Shown: positions 1 to 8,878 of the stretch, piece after piece
Layout: every line of letters begins with the position of its first letter
How positions within the stretch are numbered: position 1 is the first letter of the stretch
Assembly: GCA_022592445.1 (NCBI GenBank)
Contig: JABYQR010000044.1
Location: 62,001 to 126,000 of the forward strand
DNA from: Cytidiella melzeri
Taxonomy: Eukaryota; Basidiomycota; Agaricomycetes; Polyporales; Irpicaceae
Direction of reading: 5' to 3'
DNA length: 64,000 nt
Translations under genes and position numbers: made by a program
The notes under the pieces: model-generated
Database searches by the model: none
The model's input: the letters and a program-made list of their open reading frames with translations, nothing else
What the model was told of the DNA's origin: nothing

Positions 1-39
1 ACAGAACTGAGAAATGGAGAGGGGAAACAAGGGAGGGTG

Positions 40-202
40 GGTGTAAAAGATAGAGCCTGGGACCAGAGAGCAAGCTGCCCACTGGCAGGGGACGTGGCGG
101 TTAGAGGAAGAGCGACTACCTCTCCTCAGCCGCCCGTCCTGCGCGCCTCCCATAGACCCCGCTCTGGGGTTGGCTCGTGCCTCGCCTCGCCCAGATCATA
201 CA
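40..202. repeat. Direct terminal repeat, 3' copy of the DIRS-type element
   Basis: This 163-bp stretch is repeated without a visible mismatch at 5554-5716 (constant offset 5514). The match stops sharply at both edges: position 39 differs from 5553, and 203 differs from 5717. It is the internal A2-type repeat, or the 3' end, of the element. Confidence 0.92.
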
Positions 203-620
203 TCTATGTGTTGGTTGCTGGGCCGATTGCTTCTGGATTGTAGAGTATGGCTGCGCCTGTTAAGAGAAAATCCCATGACAATTAAAAGTAGGTTGTACTT
301 GTACACAGGATCATGAGAAAACAACGTGGTAAAAGGAGCGGAGCGGGCGAGCAGCCTGGTAGGGAGCAAGGGAAAATATAAGTGACAGAACGGTCTGGAG
401 CAACGGGATAGATATTGTGCGAAATGCAATTGCGAAACGAGTATGTGGGGGGCGGCCCGAAGGGCCGTCAGACGTGCGAGGAGGACCACCTGACCAAACT
501 AGCCTGGGGGATACGGTGAGTGACGATTCCCGACAATTAGGAGTTATCGACGCGTTGGCACGATCCGATCCCCCAACATTACTAGGAAGATAAGGACTTA
601 CCGGATGTGCGAGATGACAT
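203..620. other. Non-coding 3' region of the DIRS-type element
   Basis: This segment lies between the recombinase stop codon and the downstream terminal repeat. No convincing gene is visible. By analogy with Ngaro/PAT elements it should contain the B1 repeat, but the 39 bp available to the left of the A2 repeat show no match to it, so B1/B2 cannot be confirmed within this window. Confidence 0.5.
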
Positions 621-1943
621 TTACCGTACGGGAGGCATTGTGAAACGAACAAACTGGGCGTGCGCGTCGGGGTTGGCCTGCATGTAAGGCGCCATAATCT
701 CGGCGTGCTTCCGGAGGTACAGCTGGAATGAGTCCCCTGCCCAGCGCCCCTTGGATTTGACAACGTCAAACGGAACGCCACGAAGCAAGTACTCGAGAGT
801 ACCACCCACGCGGAAAGCGTGGCCTTGGAAACTTTGAACGCCAATCGTCCTCGCCGCGCTGCGAAGCCTGCTCAAGAAAGCGTGCTTCGTTAGAGGCCGT
901 CTTTCTACTTTATTGCCCTTGGCGAGATAATACGTGAAGAGATGTTCGCCGTCTTGCGGGTCGTTTACCGAAAGGTGGTTGGCGAGGTTGGAGGCGGGGT
1001 CAGTAATCCCGTCCTGCTTAGCCCAGAAGAGGGTCTCGCCCGTGTTTCCGGAACTCTTGGTCCAGGGAATGAACAGGGTTACCACCTCGTTCCCGTTTCG
1101 GTCCGTTGCTTGAGACAAATGCTTCCTCTGCACGTGTTTCGACGGATCGAAACTCTTCAGAGTAGGGACAGTGTGCTCTGCGGCCCTTCCTACGCCGTAG
1201 AATAACGACGATCCTGCCGCCAATACTGCGGCGTCGAGAGGACGCGTTTTGTCGAGAGCGATGAAAATTTTGGAAAGTAGATCCACCGTGTATGGCTGCT
1301 TCGTGGCCTGTTTGGACGATGATGGAGCCTTCAGCGTTGTTGCCTGGAGCAAGGCGCCCATCTGCGACGCGTCGATGTTCCACGGGAAACGGTGGATGAT
1401 GTGCCAAGCTCGTATTCCGGCCAGGTAGTTCTTGGCCGCACTTCCTGAATAAGCACCGACGAGTTGTGTGACGAAGAAAGCCAGGATGTCCTGACTTGCG
1501 GGGATGCGCTTGCCTTCTGGAATTGCGGCTACGTCGCAGATCTCGTGGAAAAGTCGAAGGCCAGCTCCGTACGTCGCACGTGTGTTGTCTGACCAGCTCT
1601 CGGATGTTGCCTCAGAAATCCTGTCTGCGTCGGCCTTCGATAGCGGTTCCGTGATTGGGGCCGCATGTGCCGGCCTCCACATCAGCAGCTGATCCGCTGC
1701 GCGACATGTTGGGCGTAGGATGGTGGTGTGGTCGACCCGTTCGGCTGCGTCTTGTCGGTGGTTTCTGTTCCCTTGTTCTCGCGGTTCTTTGGCTCTACTG
1801 ATCGCCATGGCGTATGGCGTCGAAGCTGGCGTCTTGCTCCTGGAGGGCCGTTTTCCTTTGCAGCCTGTCGCCTGGGTCACGTCGTGGTGTCGGCGCGCAG
1901 CTGTTGCTTTGGATAGGAGCGCTTGGTTCGTCAGAGGAGTCAT
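621..1943 (-). CDS. Tyrosine recombinase of the DIRS-type element
   Basis: The first in-frame ATG is at 1943; the open frame extends upstream to 2045 from a GTG. The C-terminal catalytic fold of tyrosine recombinases is visible: an arginine in GVGRAAEH, the H-x-x-R box in GHAFRVGG (near 811-826), then GRW and the nucleophile candidate tyrosine in QLYLRKH (near 718). The N-terminal part contains a SAM-like core-binding region (DNTRATYGAGLRLFHE). It would insert the circular cDNA without making a target-site duplication. The start overlaps the end of the RT/RNase H frame by about 150 bp, as is usual in this order. All four expected catalytic residues appear present, so the enzyme may be functional. 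Confidence 0.88.
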   Translation of the reverse strand: MTPLTNQALLSKATAARRHHDVTQATGCKGKRPSRSKTPASTPYAMAISRAKEPREQGNRNHRQDAAERVDHTTILRPTCRAADQLLMWRPAHAAPITEPLSKADADRISEATSESWSDNTRATYGAGLRLFHEICDVAAIPEGKRIPASQDILAFFVTQLVGAYSGSAAKNYLAGIRAWHIIHRFPWNIDASQMGALLQATTLKAPSSSKQATKQPYTVDLLSKIFIALDKTRPLDAAVLAAGSSLFYGVGRAAEHTVPTLKSFDPSKHVQRKHLSQATDRNGNEVVTLFIPWTKSSGNTGETLFWAKQDGITDPASNLANHLSVNDPQDGEHLFTYYLAKGNKVERRPLTKHAFLSRLRSAARTIGVQSFQGHAFRVGGTLEYLLRGVPFDVVKSKGRWAGDSFQLYLRKHAEIMAPYMQANPDAHAQFVRFTMPPVR

Positions 1944-3921
1944 AGATGAGGGAGCTGAGGTCGGTGGGGATAGGAATTGGCGGAAGGCGAAGGTGTGTAG
2001 GTGGGTGAAAACCTCTGGAAGGTCCGTCGGCTGGGTTACTCGCACTCCGGATGTATTGCGCGTAGACTGAAGTGGGTTTGCCTCGAAGGAAGGTATGAAT
2101 CCGTTTAAAAACGGCGTTGACCTGCGCGTTTCGACTTCGTCCGTTCCGCCAGCCCTCGATGACCCCCTGGTTGTCTCCGTACACTCGTAAGTGATCGTGT
2201 TGTTGCGGTATGCGCATTACGGCGTATACCAATAGCTCGAAACCTACCGCTTCTGCCCATCCGATGTCCCTTCCATCCGCCTGCCATCCCGACCGGAACT
2301 TCCAGGCTCTCCAACGGCCGTTGACCACAACGCCGATTCCCACTCCGGAGCTGGCGTCGGAGAACGCATCTAGGGAGAGTATAACAATGGGTCCTGGGAT
2401 GTTGTGTTGGAGGGAGGAAGAGGGCGCGAGTTGAGACAACCACCACTCTAGGTCCGCTGAGGTCCCTTTAGGCGCGTGTCTTGGTTTGAACGGTTCGTCT
2501 CGGAAGATGCCGAGCATCTTCTCCAGACGCGTTAGGTAGGCGCGACCCTCTGGCAAGATCGAGCACGCGTGCAGCAGCTTTCCGTAGAGTTTCTGTACTT
2601 GCTCCAGGGTATGTGTTGGTCGCTCGAGCCACTCTTTTACCGCGATATGGTATTTTATCCGTTTTTTTTCTGTTAATGAAACGACGTATCGATCCAAATC
2701 CCACAGAAAACCCGTAAACGGGAATGTGGAACTGAAGTCGATGTCTTTGGATGCCTCCCAGGGAATTCCCAAACGCCGCGATATTTGGTCAACATCGCTG
2801 AGGTTGTACGTGAATCTGGCGTCGTCAGAGGGTCGTGTTGACTGTTGTGATAGGTCTTGCAACGGGAAAAACATGTCTTCCACGTATTCTTCGATTCGCC
2901 CTCCTGGCAACATATCGCCTCCGTACCACAGTCTCCCCCCACTTTGATGTTGACCCCCCGCTTTCTCAATCCGTTGCTTCCACTTCGTCCTGGATTGGTT
3001 GTACTGGTCGAGGAACTGGCGCTGTATCCGCACAAAAACGTGGTCGTCGACCCATTTCGCGATAGGTCCTATTCCATTCGATCGCATGATATCCACCCCG
3101 GCATCCGCGACTAAGCCAAAGACTCCGCAATTGGCAGCTTCGCCGAAGCATGCCGACGTGTCCACTGCAAATTTATCTTCACCCGGGAGACGGATGACCG
3201 ACCCTGGCCACTGCGAGTGATGCATTGGGATGGTACGGTAGGCTTCCGCGACGTCTCTGACCGCGGCTTGTGAACCTGGGGGGAGTTGGCTTAGCATCAG
3301 GGAAAAAGCGTTGAAAGTTCCCCAAGTACATGGGTAGTCGTTGGAATTGATGTAGGAATTTATGGATCGTATGTTTCCCTGCGGGGTTCGGGGAAACGAG
3401 TAATTTTGGACCAGACGAAAGGCATTCGCCTTGTGCGGTTTGGGCACGAGGGATAGCGGGGAAGTTTGGAACGGGCCCAGTATGCCCTCCAATTCTTTCT
3501 GAGAGAAAGGGCCAATGTACCGTTGTTTCTCGAATTCATTTTCAATAATTGCATTAAATTCCGCAAGATGAGCTACAATAGACGGCGAATTGCGAGGAGC
3601 GTACGTAAAATGAATGACAGGGATACCTGCATGAAAACCCGAAATTAACCCAGGCACAACTGTAGGGTAGCGAGCGAGAAGGTTTGCTGTCTCCAGGGCG
3701 GTATGCCAAGCTGGAGGAATGAAAGGAGTGAAAGCCCTACTTCTTCTGCACGAGAGGGCAGTTGCGGGCGCCGTGCTCTGCGTCTCCACAGCCCGAGCAT
3801 TCGTGGAAGTGGTTTGCGCCGGATCGAGGACACCAACCGTTTCGCTGGAAGTCCGTGCACATGACCCGGCCAGTGGCGCGCACAACCAGGTGACCCGCTT
3901 GGTTTCGTTCGCAGCGTGTGG
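1795..3921 (-). CDS. Reverse transcriptase-RNase H of the DIRS-type element
   Basis: The frame is open from 4350 (a GTG) to the stop at 1795; the first in-frame ATG is near 3921. RT motifs run in order: LVPKPHKANAFRLVQNYS, DVAEAYRTIPMHHSQWPG, and the catalytic KWVDDHVFV (near 3039-3056, WVDD in place of YVDD). RNase H follows, with SLDAFSDASS (near 2350-2390), an E in the GWAEAVGFELL segment, VYGDNQGVIEGW and SNPADGPSRG. These give the D-E-D-D set. The frame overlaps the second gag exon and the recombinase start in other frames, so expression must use frameshifting, reinitiation or separate transcripts. No methyltransferase domain is visible. Confidence 0.9.
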   Translation of the reverse strand, partial: PHAANETKRVTWLCAPLAGSCARTSSETVGVLDPAQTTSTNARAVETQSTAPATALSCRRSRAFTPFIPPAWHTALETANLLARYPTVVPGLISGFHAGIPVIHFTYAPRNSPSIVAHLAEFNAIIENEFEKQRYIGPFSQKELEGILGPFQTSPLSLVPKPHKANAFRLVQNYSFPRTPQGNIRSINSYINSNDYPCTWGTFNAFSLMLSQLPPGSQAAVRDVAEAYRTIPMHHSQWPGSVIRLPGEDKFAVDTSACFGEAANCGVFGLVADAGVDIMRSNGIGPIAKWVDDHVFVRIQRQFLDQYNQSRTKWKQRIEKAGGQHQSGGRLWYGGDMLPGGRIEEYVEDMFFPLQDLSQQSTRPSDDARFTYNLSDVDQISRRLGIPWEASKDIDFSSTFPFTGFLWDLDRYVVSLTEKKRIKYHIAVKEWLERPTHTLEQVQKLYGKLLHACSILPEGRAYLTRLEKMLGIFRDEPFKPRHAPKGTSADLEWWLSQLAPSSSLQHNIPGPIVILSLDAFSDASSGVGIGVVVNGRWRAWKFRSGWQADGRDIGWAEAVGFELLVYAVMRIPQQHDHLRVYGDNQGVIEGWRNGRSRNAQVNAVFKRIHTFLRGKPTSVYAQYIRSASNPADGPSRGFHPPTHLRLPPIPIPTDLSSLIYDSSDEPSAPIQSNSCAPTPRRDPGDRLQRKTALQEQDASFDAIRHGDQ

Positions 3922-5522
3922 GCGAACCGTCGTGTCGCACCTTGGCATTGCAGCTGAGGACGTCGGTATGCGTGGATAAACAGAGGATGCAAAGGAGCGG
4001 ACCTTTCGCTGACGTGTGACGACCCGCTCGACTCTTTCGTGGCGACCCGTCTGCGCCCGGGACCGCTCTGAACTTAGGCGTCGGGCGATCGATGCTCGGT
4101 GAGCGTGCTCGCTTTCTAGACTGGATGGGTCTCGACCCCACCCCTGAACTGGTACACAAACGGAGTAGCTCGTCGATTCTGTACCAACGCGTCCGCAGGC
4201 GGCATCATAGCGCGAAACGGCGCGTGTGAGAGGGCGTCGAAATGAGCGTAACGGCGCGTACAGTTGGACGTTCACGCGAACAGGGCGGTGTGTATAGCAG
4301 GGCGTAAAAACGCGAACGGAACGGAGTGAGCCCAGTGCGTCGTTGCACACAACGAAGGGCGACCCAGCGCATCGATACGCGCAACGGAGGGCGGGATGAA
4401 AGTTACCATAAAGCCAGCATTGGCAAAACGAAGGTAACGCGCGACAGTGAGGTTCACGAGGGTTCGTGGAGAGTGGTTGGTTGTGTCCGCGTCGGATGGA
4501 TCGGCCGTGTTGAGGGTGATGGATGATAGCGAGGATTCAAACTAATCAGATGGGGTTCGTGAATGGAAGGACAACAGAGAGACTGACTTAGCGTTGCGCG
4601 CTTCATCCTCCAGCTTTACTCGGATTTTTTCGATGTCCGCTTCATCGACTATCCGGATGTCGAAGAACTCCTTCTTTTGCATCTCCTCGTGCCACTGCTG
4701 CCTGTGTAGTGCCTCATACAGCTGTATGGCCTTCCTGCCCGACGGCTCGCGCTGGATGTCCGAACCGTTGAGGTAACCGAAAAATTCCGCTAAGCTCGTC
4801 GTCACCGACAGCGGGTACTTGCAGCGGTGCATCGACATCAGGAGGGGCTTCTGTGCGGCAACGAAGTCATCCCATGTCAACTGATCGTCGCGGAGGACAG
4901 ACCTGGAGTATGCCGCAGTGTCGTCCGGCGCAGCTGTGAAGGAAGAACCGTCGGCGGACAGCGTGAACGAACGCCCAATGCCCGCGGCGCGATGTTCGAA
5001 GGCCTCCTTACGCTTGGTGTCCAAGAAATGATGGAGGTACACGAAGTGAAGGTTACGCAAATCCCTCAAGGCTTTGGGACTCGGCTCGAACATTAGCATC
5101 TTCCCCTTTGACTTGCCTACCACCATCTTCCCTATTTTCACACTCAGCCCGCCGTCCTCGTCGTCCTCGACTGGAGCAGGCGACGTCTTCCTGGTCTGAG
5201 AGCCTACGCTACTGTTTTCTCCCAGGTCCAGGTTTGGTTCGTCTTCGGGCGGCGGATCTGGCAGAGGGGGCGCCGGAGGCTGGTTTGGCCCTCCTGCCGG
5301 TGGTTGCAGATTCGGCTGCTGATGCTGTTGGTCTTCGGGGTGTGCTGCGTCCCACAGAGCGACTGCCTCGTCGTGTCTCTGGTCCCATTCCTGCTCGAGG
5401 TCCTGAATGACCTGATCTGCCGTTCGCTCCTCGTTCGCCAACTGAGCAATGATGGCTTGAAGAGCAGGGTCCCCACGGTAGTTAGGGCGGACCTGCAGGT
5501 GCGGATTGACCTGGTCTGCCAT
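3737..5522 (-). CDS. Gag-like protein of the DIRS-type element, probably spliced
   Basis: Exon 1 (5522-4588) starts at ATG and encodes an acidic, Pro/Gln-rich then charged protein. It runs toward the stop at 4542 unless spliced. A GTCAGT donor at 4587 joined to a TACAG acceptor ending at 4179 removes 409 nt and brings exon 2 (4178-3737) into frame, with a reading through ARNAKIDELLRLC. Exon 2 ends with cysteine/histidine motifs (CTDFQRNGWCP, FHECSGCGDAEHGARNC) of the zinc-knuckle type expected for nucleic-acid-binding Gag. The joined product is 458 codons. Splicing is inferred; the alternative is two separate proteins, with exon 2 made by another route since it lacks an ATG at its head. Confidence 0.7.
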
Positions 5523-5553
5523 ATGATACGTACGAAGAGGAAAGACAGAAAAA

Positions 5554-5716
5554 GGTGTAAAAGATAGAGCCTGGGACCAGAGAGCAAGCTGCCCACTGGC
5601 AGGGGACGTGGCGGTTAGAGGAAGAGCGACTACCTCTCCTCAGCCGCCCGTCCTGCGCGCCTCCCATAGACCCCGCTCTGGGGTTGGCTCGTGCCTCGCC
5701 TCGCCCAGATCATACA
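5554..5716. repeat. Direct terminal repeat, 5' copy of the DIRS-type element
   Basis: This 163-bp copy of 40-202 lies immediately upstream of the gag ATG on the minus strand. As the 5' (A1-type) end it should hold the promoter. The element boundary at 5716/5717 is where the match to the other copy stops. Confidence 0.92.
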
Positions 5717-5851
5717 ACTGCAAGGATCTTCAGTTTCAAGCCTCTGCTCTTTTTCTGCAACGATTGTGCTGATAGCATTGATGCACGCATAGTTCACGCC
5801 TAGAAACCGACTGCCTAATGCAGCTACCAAGCAGAAGAACAATACTAATAA

Positions 5852-7885
5852 CTATGCTTCGTGTTCTCCCAAAATTCCTACCTCGCCTATCACTTCAGCT
5901 TCGTCGGGAGCCGGTGTCGCACCCTCTTTCTGGATCGGCGCGGAATCACCCTCTTGCCGAGTATCAGTGTCGTGGGGCATACGAAGAGGCGTAGGTGCAC
6001 AAATCTCTGGTGGTGGACCTGAGAAATCTTTGCCAGTCATTCGCGCAAGTGTCTGCATATCTGCATGTGCGCGTCAGGTATAGGTAGAAGACTGTTGGTA
6101 ACTATGGCATACCGTAAGGCCGCTGATTATTCAAACAATACGTCACTCTGTTCGGATTTCGCTTGTCCTCGGCTTTGAACTTGTTTTTGCACGCTTTGCG
6201 ATCGCGCCCGGGTAGAACGTACGATATGAGTTCATAGTTTTCGCCGAATTGCGAGAGAGCCTAGGGAGATAGGATGGTCAGCGTTGTGAACAACGCTTTG
6301 CATTCAGGCGACGTACATCGAAGAACAACTCTGTTTCCTCAGCGCTCCATCTAGAGCCACGAAGCTTCTTACTGTATGTCATGGAATTCACGAACTTAGT
6401 GGCGTCTGACTCCTCGATATGTGTGTAGTTTGCAGTTTCGTCTTCTTCTTGTCGATCGACGAACAACGACGTCTCGTCGATAATTGTCTCGCCATTCGGT
6501 CCAATGCGTACTTGAACGTTATAACGACTAGTGGCCATAGCTTGAGTGTAGTCGAAGTCGTCGCCCTGCTGCCCCTCCGTCGTTCCTGCCTCAACCGAGT
6601 GAGCTCTAGGGGAAGGAGGCCCAGCTATTGCTTGGTTTCCACTTTGGCCTTCCGCAGGGGTCTCCGTGGGGTTAGTATCCTGCGCCTGCGCATTCTCCTC
6701 CTCCTCTGCACCCCTTCCGTATTTCTTTGCCTCCATCAGCATCCGCATTCGGGCCCTTTTCTCTCGATTTGCCGCTCTCCAGGCAGTGTGGTTAGTCATG
6801 ATTTGAACAGCTTTACTGCTCACACGTCCACGACCTGTGTCATCGCACAGGTCAGCCATTGTAACTGCTGTTGGGTCCAATTCCTCCCCTGGGTCCGCAT
6901 CAGCGTCATAGGCAGGTACCGACGGCGCTCGAGATCGACGTTTACGAGTACTGCCTGAACTGTCCGAAACCCGTTTCGTCCTTTTTCGCTGTTTTGGATA
7001 ACCGTCGTCCTCTTCTGAACGCTCTGCCGCTTGTTCAGCTTCAGGCTTCGAAGCATAGCGCGTAGTTTTTCTAGAACCCGCGCCTGATCCACTCGTCTTA
7101 GAAGGACCTGCCTCCCCTGGTCCTAGCTTCGACCTTCTCTTACGCGGTACCGGTCTGCTAGATAGGTCTGACTCTTGAATGATACTTTGCGACGAAGCGA
7201 GCGTTTGTTGTCCGAGTGGCTGAGAAGACTGAGCCTCAGATTGATTGACGTGCTGTAGAACGGTGACGACTGCTTCTAGTAAGGCAGGATCTATCTGGGC
7301 GTCACTTATCGCGGTAACAGAGTCAAGCGGTGGATCAGTGGGGTTGGGCAACAGTACAGAGGCCGGCAATGGATCAACGTGAGTATGTCCTGCTTCGGAC
7401 GTTAGATGAGAAGTAGTTGTGTGTGACTCTAGATTTGAAGAAGATTCGCGCAATGGTTTTGACATAGGTGTAAAATCCCCTTTAGGAGCTCCTGGTGGTA
7501 TTCGCGGATGCATAGGGGTAGATGAGCGTGAGGCCAAAGTGAGCGGCTGGACAGCAGGAGGACGCGTTGTATGTCTTGTAGGTACAGAAATGAGGGACGC
7601 CGAGGGAAGGGCAGCCGGTGTAGATGGTGACATATTGGAAGGGTGAGTATCGTGCGTATGGTGCTGTGCAATATTTGAGAGGGGCTCTTCTGTCGACAAG
7701 CGGGAAGAAGGGAGCCGCGGGAATGTAGCTGGTGGTGGCATGGAGGTATTAGCCCTTGAGCCATTTGGAGGATGTCCCTCGGACACTGCAGATGTCTGTC
7801 GAGCTTCACTGCCAAAGCGAGCTCTAGCTTTCGTTACAGGTCTAAAAACCGTGTTTCCTTTCTCTGTTGCAGTCTCATCAGACAT
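5852..7885 (-). CDS. BDP1: TFIIIB component B'' (Bdp1)
   Basis: Three exons: 7885-6317, 6260-6113 and 6060-5852, with introns of 56 and 52 nt (GTACGT..CTAG and GTATGC..GCAG), giving 641 aa. The N-terminal 400 residues are low-complexity and Ser/Pro/Thr-rich. The diagnostic block begins about residue 455 with GPNGETIIDETSLFVDR, then NSMTYSKKLRGSRWSAEETELFF, and continues across the splice into QFGENYELISYVLPGR and NKFKAEDKRNPNRV. That is the extended SANT domain of Bdp1. The end has LARMTGKDFSGPPP, also typical. Bdp1 joins TBP and Brf1 on RNA polymerase III promoters in the nucleus. The ATG at 7885 is the first in the frame. A retrotransposon sits 135 bp past the stop codon. Confidence 0.93.
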
Positions 7886-8878
7886 TTATTCGTGGGAAGT
7901 GAGACAGTATACTGACGAACACGCGTCGACATGGTTTCCCGGCACTCAATACCGCGAATTCAATGCTGAGGAGAGGAGATGATTGTGGTACCAGTGAAAG
8001 TGGTCGTTATACTAGACGCCGAATACTTTCTACTCCTGGTACTCTTCAAGAGACGCGAACTCTGCACTCAACCATAAGCACAAACAACGAGACAACCACG
8101 ACGACTCTGGGCGTGGTCAGTTCTACCAGTTGGTTCGCGTCTGGGATAGGAGTAGGATATGGGCGTTGACTCTGGAGGCAGGTAATAGGTGAGTCATGAA
8201 TTGACCCCACTGAAAGCTATTACCCTCGCTCGTTCGCGTCCCCCAGTCTTGTGATATTGCAGTCACTCAAGATTCATGTCATGGCCAGTCCCCTGCATCG
8301 AAATAAAGAAGATGAAAGCAGTGGAAGCGGTCGTGATAATAGACGCTCATGACTACTCATAAATGAAGCGCGGTCCGTGGCCCCTTGAGACGCGACCTCT
8401 GCTTTCCAACCACGAAATGGCCACGACTATGCGCATGGTTGGTCTACCAGTTGGATCGCGCCCAGGATGGGAGCTGCAAGACGAGGAGATGAACGCTCGA
8501 AACGGAGAATGGCATAACGTAGCAGATAGGCGAGTCCTCAGTAAACCCCTGAAAGCTATCCTTACTCATTCGCGTTCTGCAGTCTTGTCATATTGCAGTC
8601 ACTCAGGCAATGTGAATGTTCTTGGCAAACGTTTTTGCGCTCAGATACCAATGATGCATTACACAGCGCGCGAGCGATGGCTCACTTCTGCATTTCCGAA
8701 GTTCTCCGGACGAGCTCGTGGTAGCAAGCATCCCGAAGTAAAACCAACCGCCCACTCCATCAAGTTGCACCAGAAGAAATTCGAGTTCTCTGTTGGGCCA
8801 CACATATTCTCCAACACGAGACTGTACGAGATACATTATCTCCCGCAGCAGCCCGCAACCGTCACGGAGGTTTCGTCA
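7886..8878. other. Divergent intergenic region between BDP1 and the next gene
   Basis: This holds the promoters of BDP1 (leftward) and the rightward gene starting at 8879. Open frames here are short or without ATG-plus-splice support. It contains a degenerate tandem duplication, listed separately. Confidence 0.6.
7992..8606. repeat. Degenerate tandem duplication, two copies of about 280 bp
   Basis: Copy A (about 7992-8270) and copy B (about 8319-8606) share colinear blocks. These include CAGTG[A/G]AAG.GGTCGT at the left, GAGACGCGA[A/C]CTCTGC and GGT[C/-]TACCAGTTGG in the middle, and AGTCTTGT.ATATTGCAGTCACTCA at the right. Offsets drift from 327 to 336, so small indels have accumulated. Neither copy has a sustained reading frame. 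It is an old duplication of non-coding or decayed sequence. Confidence 0.7.

Larger units (their letters stand above)
40..5716 (-). mobile_element. DIRS-order (Ngaro-like) tyrosine-recombinase retrotransposon
   Basis: Three overlapping reading frames run on the minus strand in the order gag, reverse transcriptase/RNase H, tyrosine recombinase. They lie between two direct copies of a 163-bp sequence (5554-5716 and 40-202). Use of a tyrosine recombinase instead of a DDE integrase, and the absence of a protease or a target-site duplication, define the DIRS order. Direct rather than inverted end repeats, and no methyltransferase domain that I can see, fit the Ngaro/PAT type with split direct repeats (A1 - ORFs - B1 A2 B2). 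The B repeats are not resolved: 203-620 would hold B1, and B2 would continue beyond the left edge of the window. All three ORFs look intact, so this could be a young copy. Its 5' end lies 135 bp downstream of the BDP1 stop codon, in the same orientation. Confidence 0.88.
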
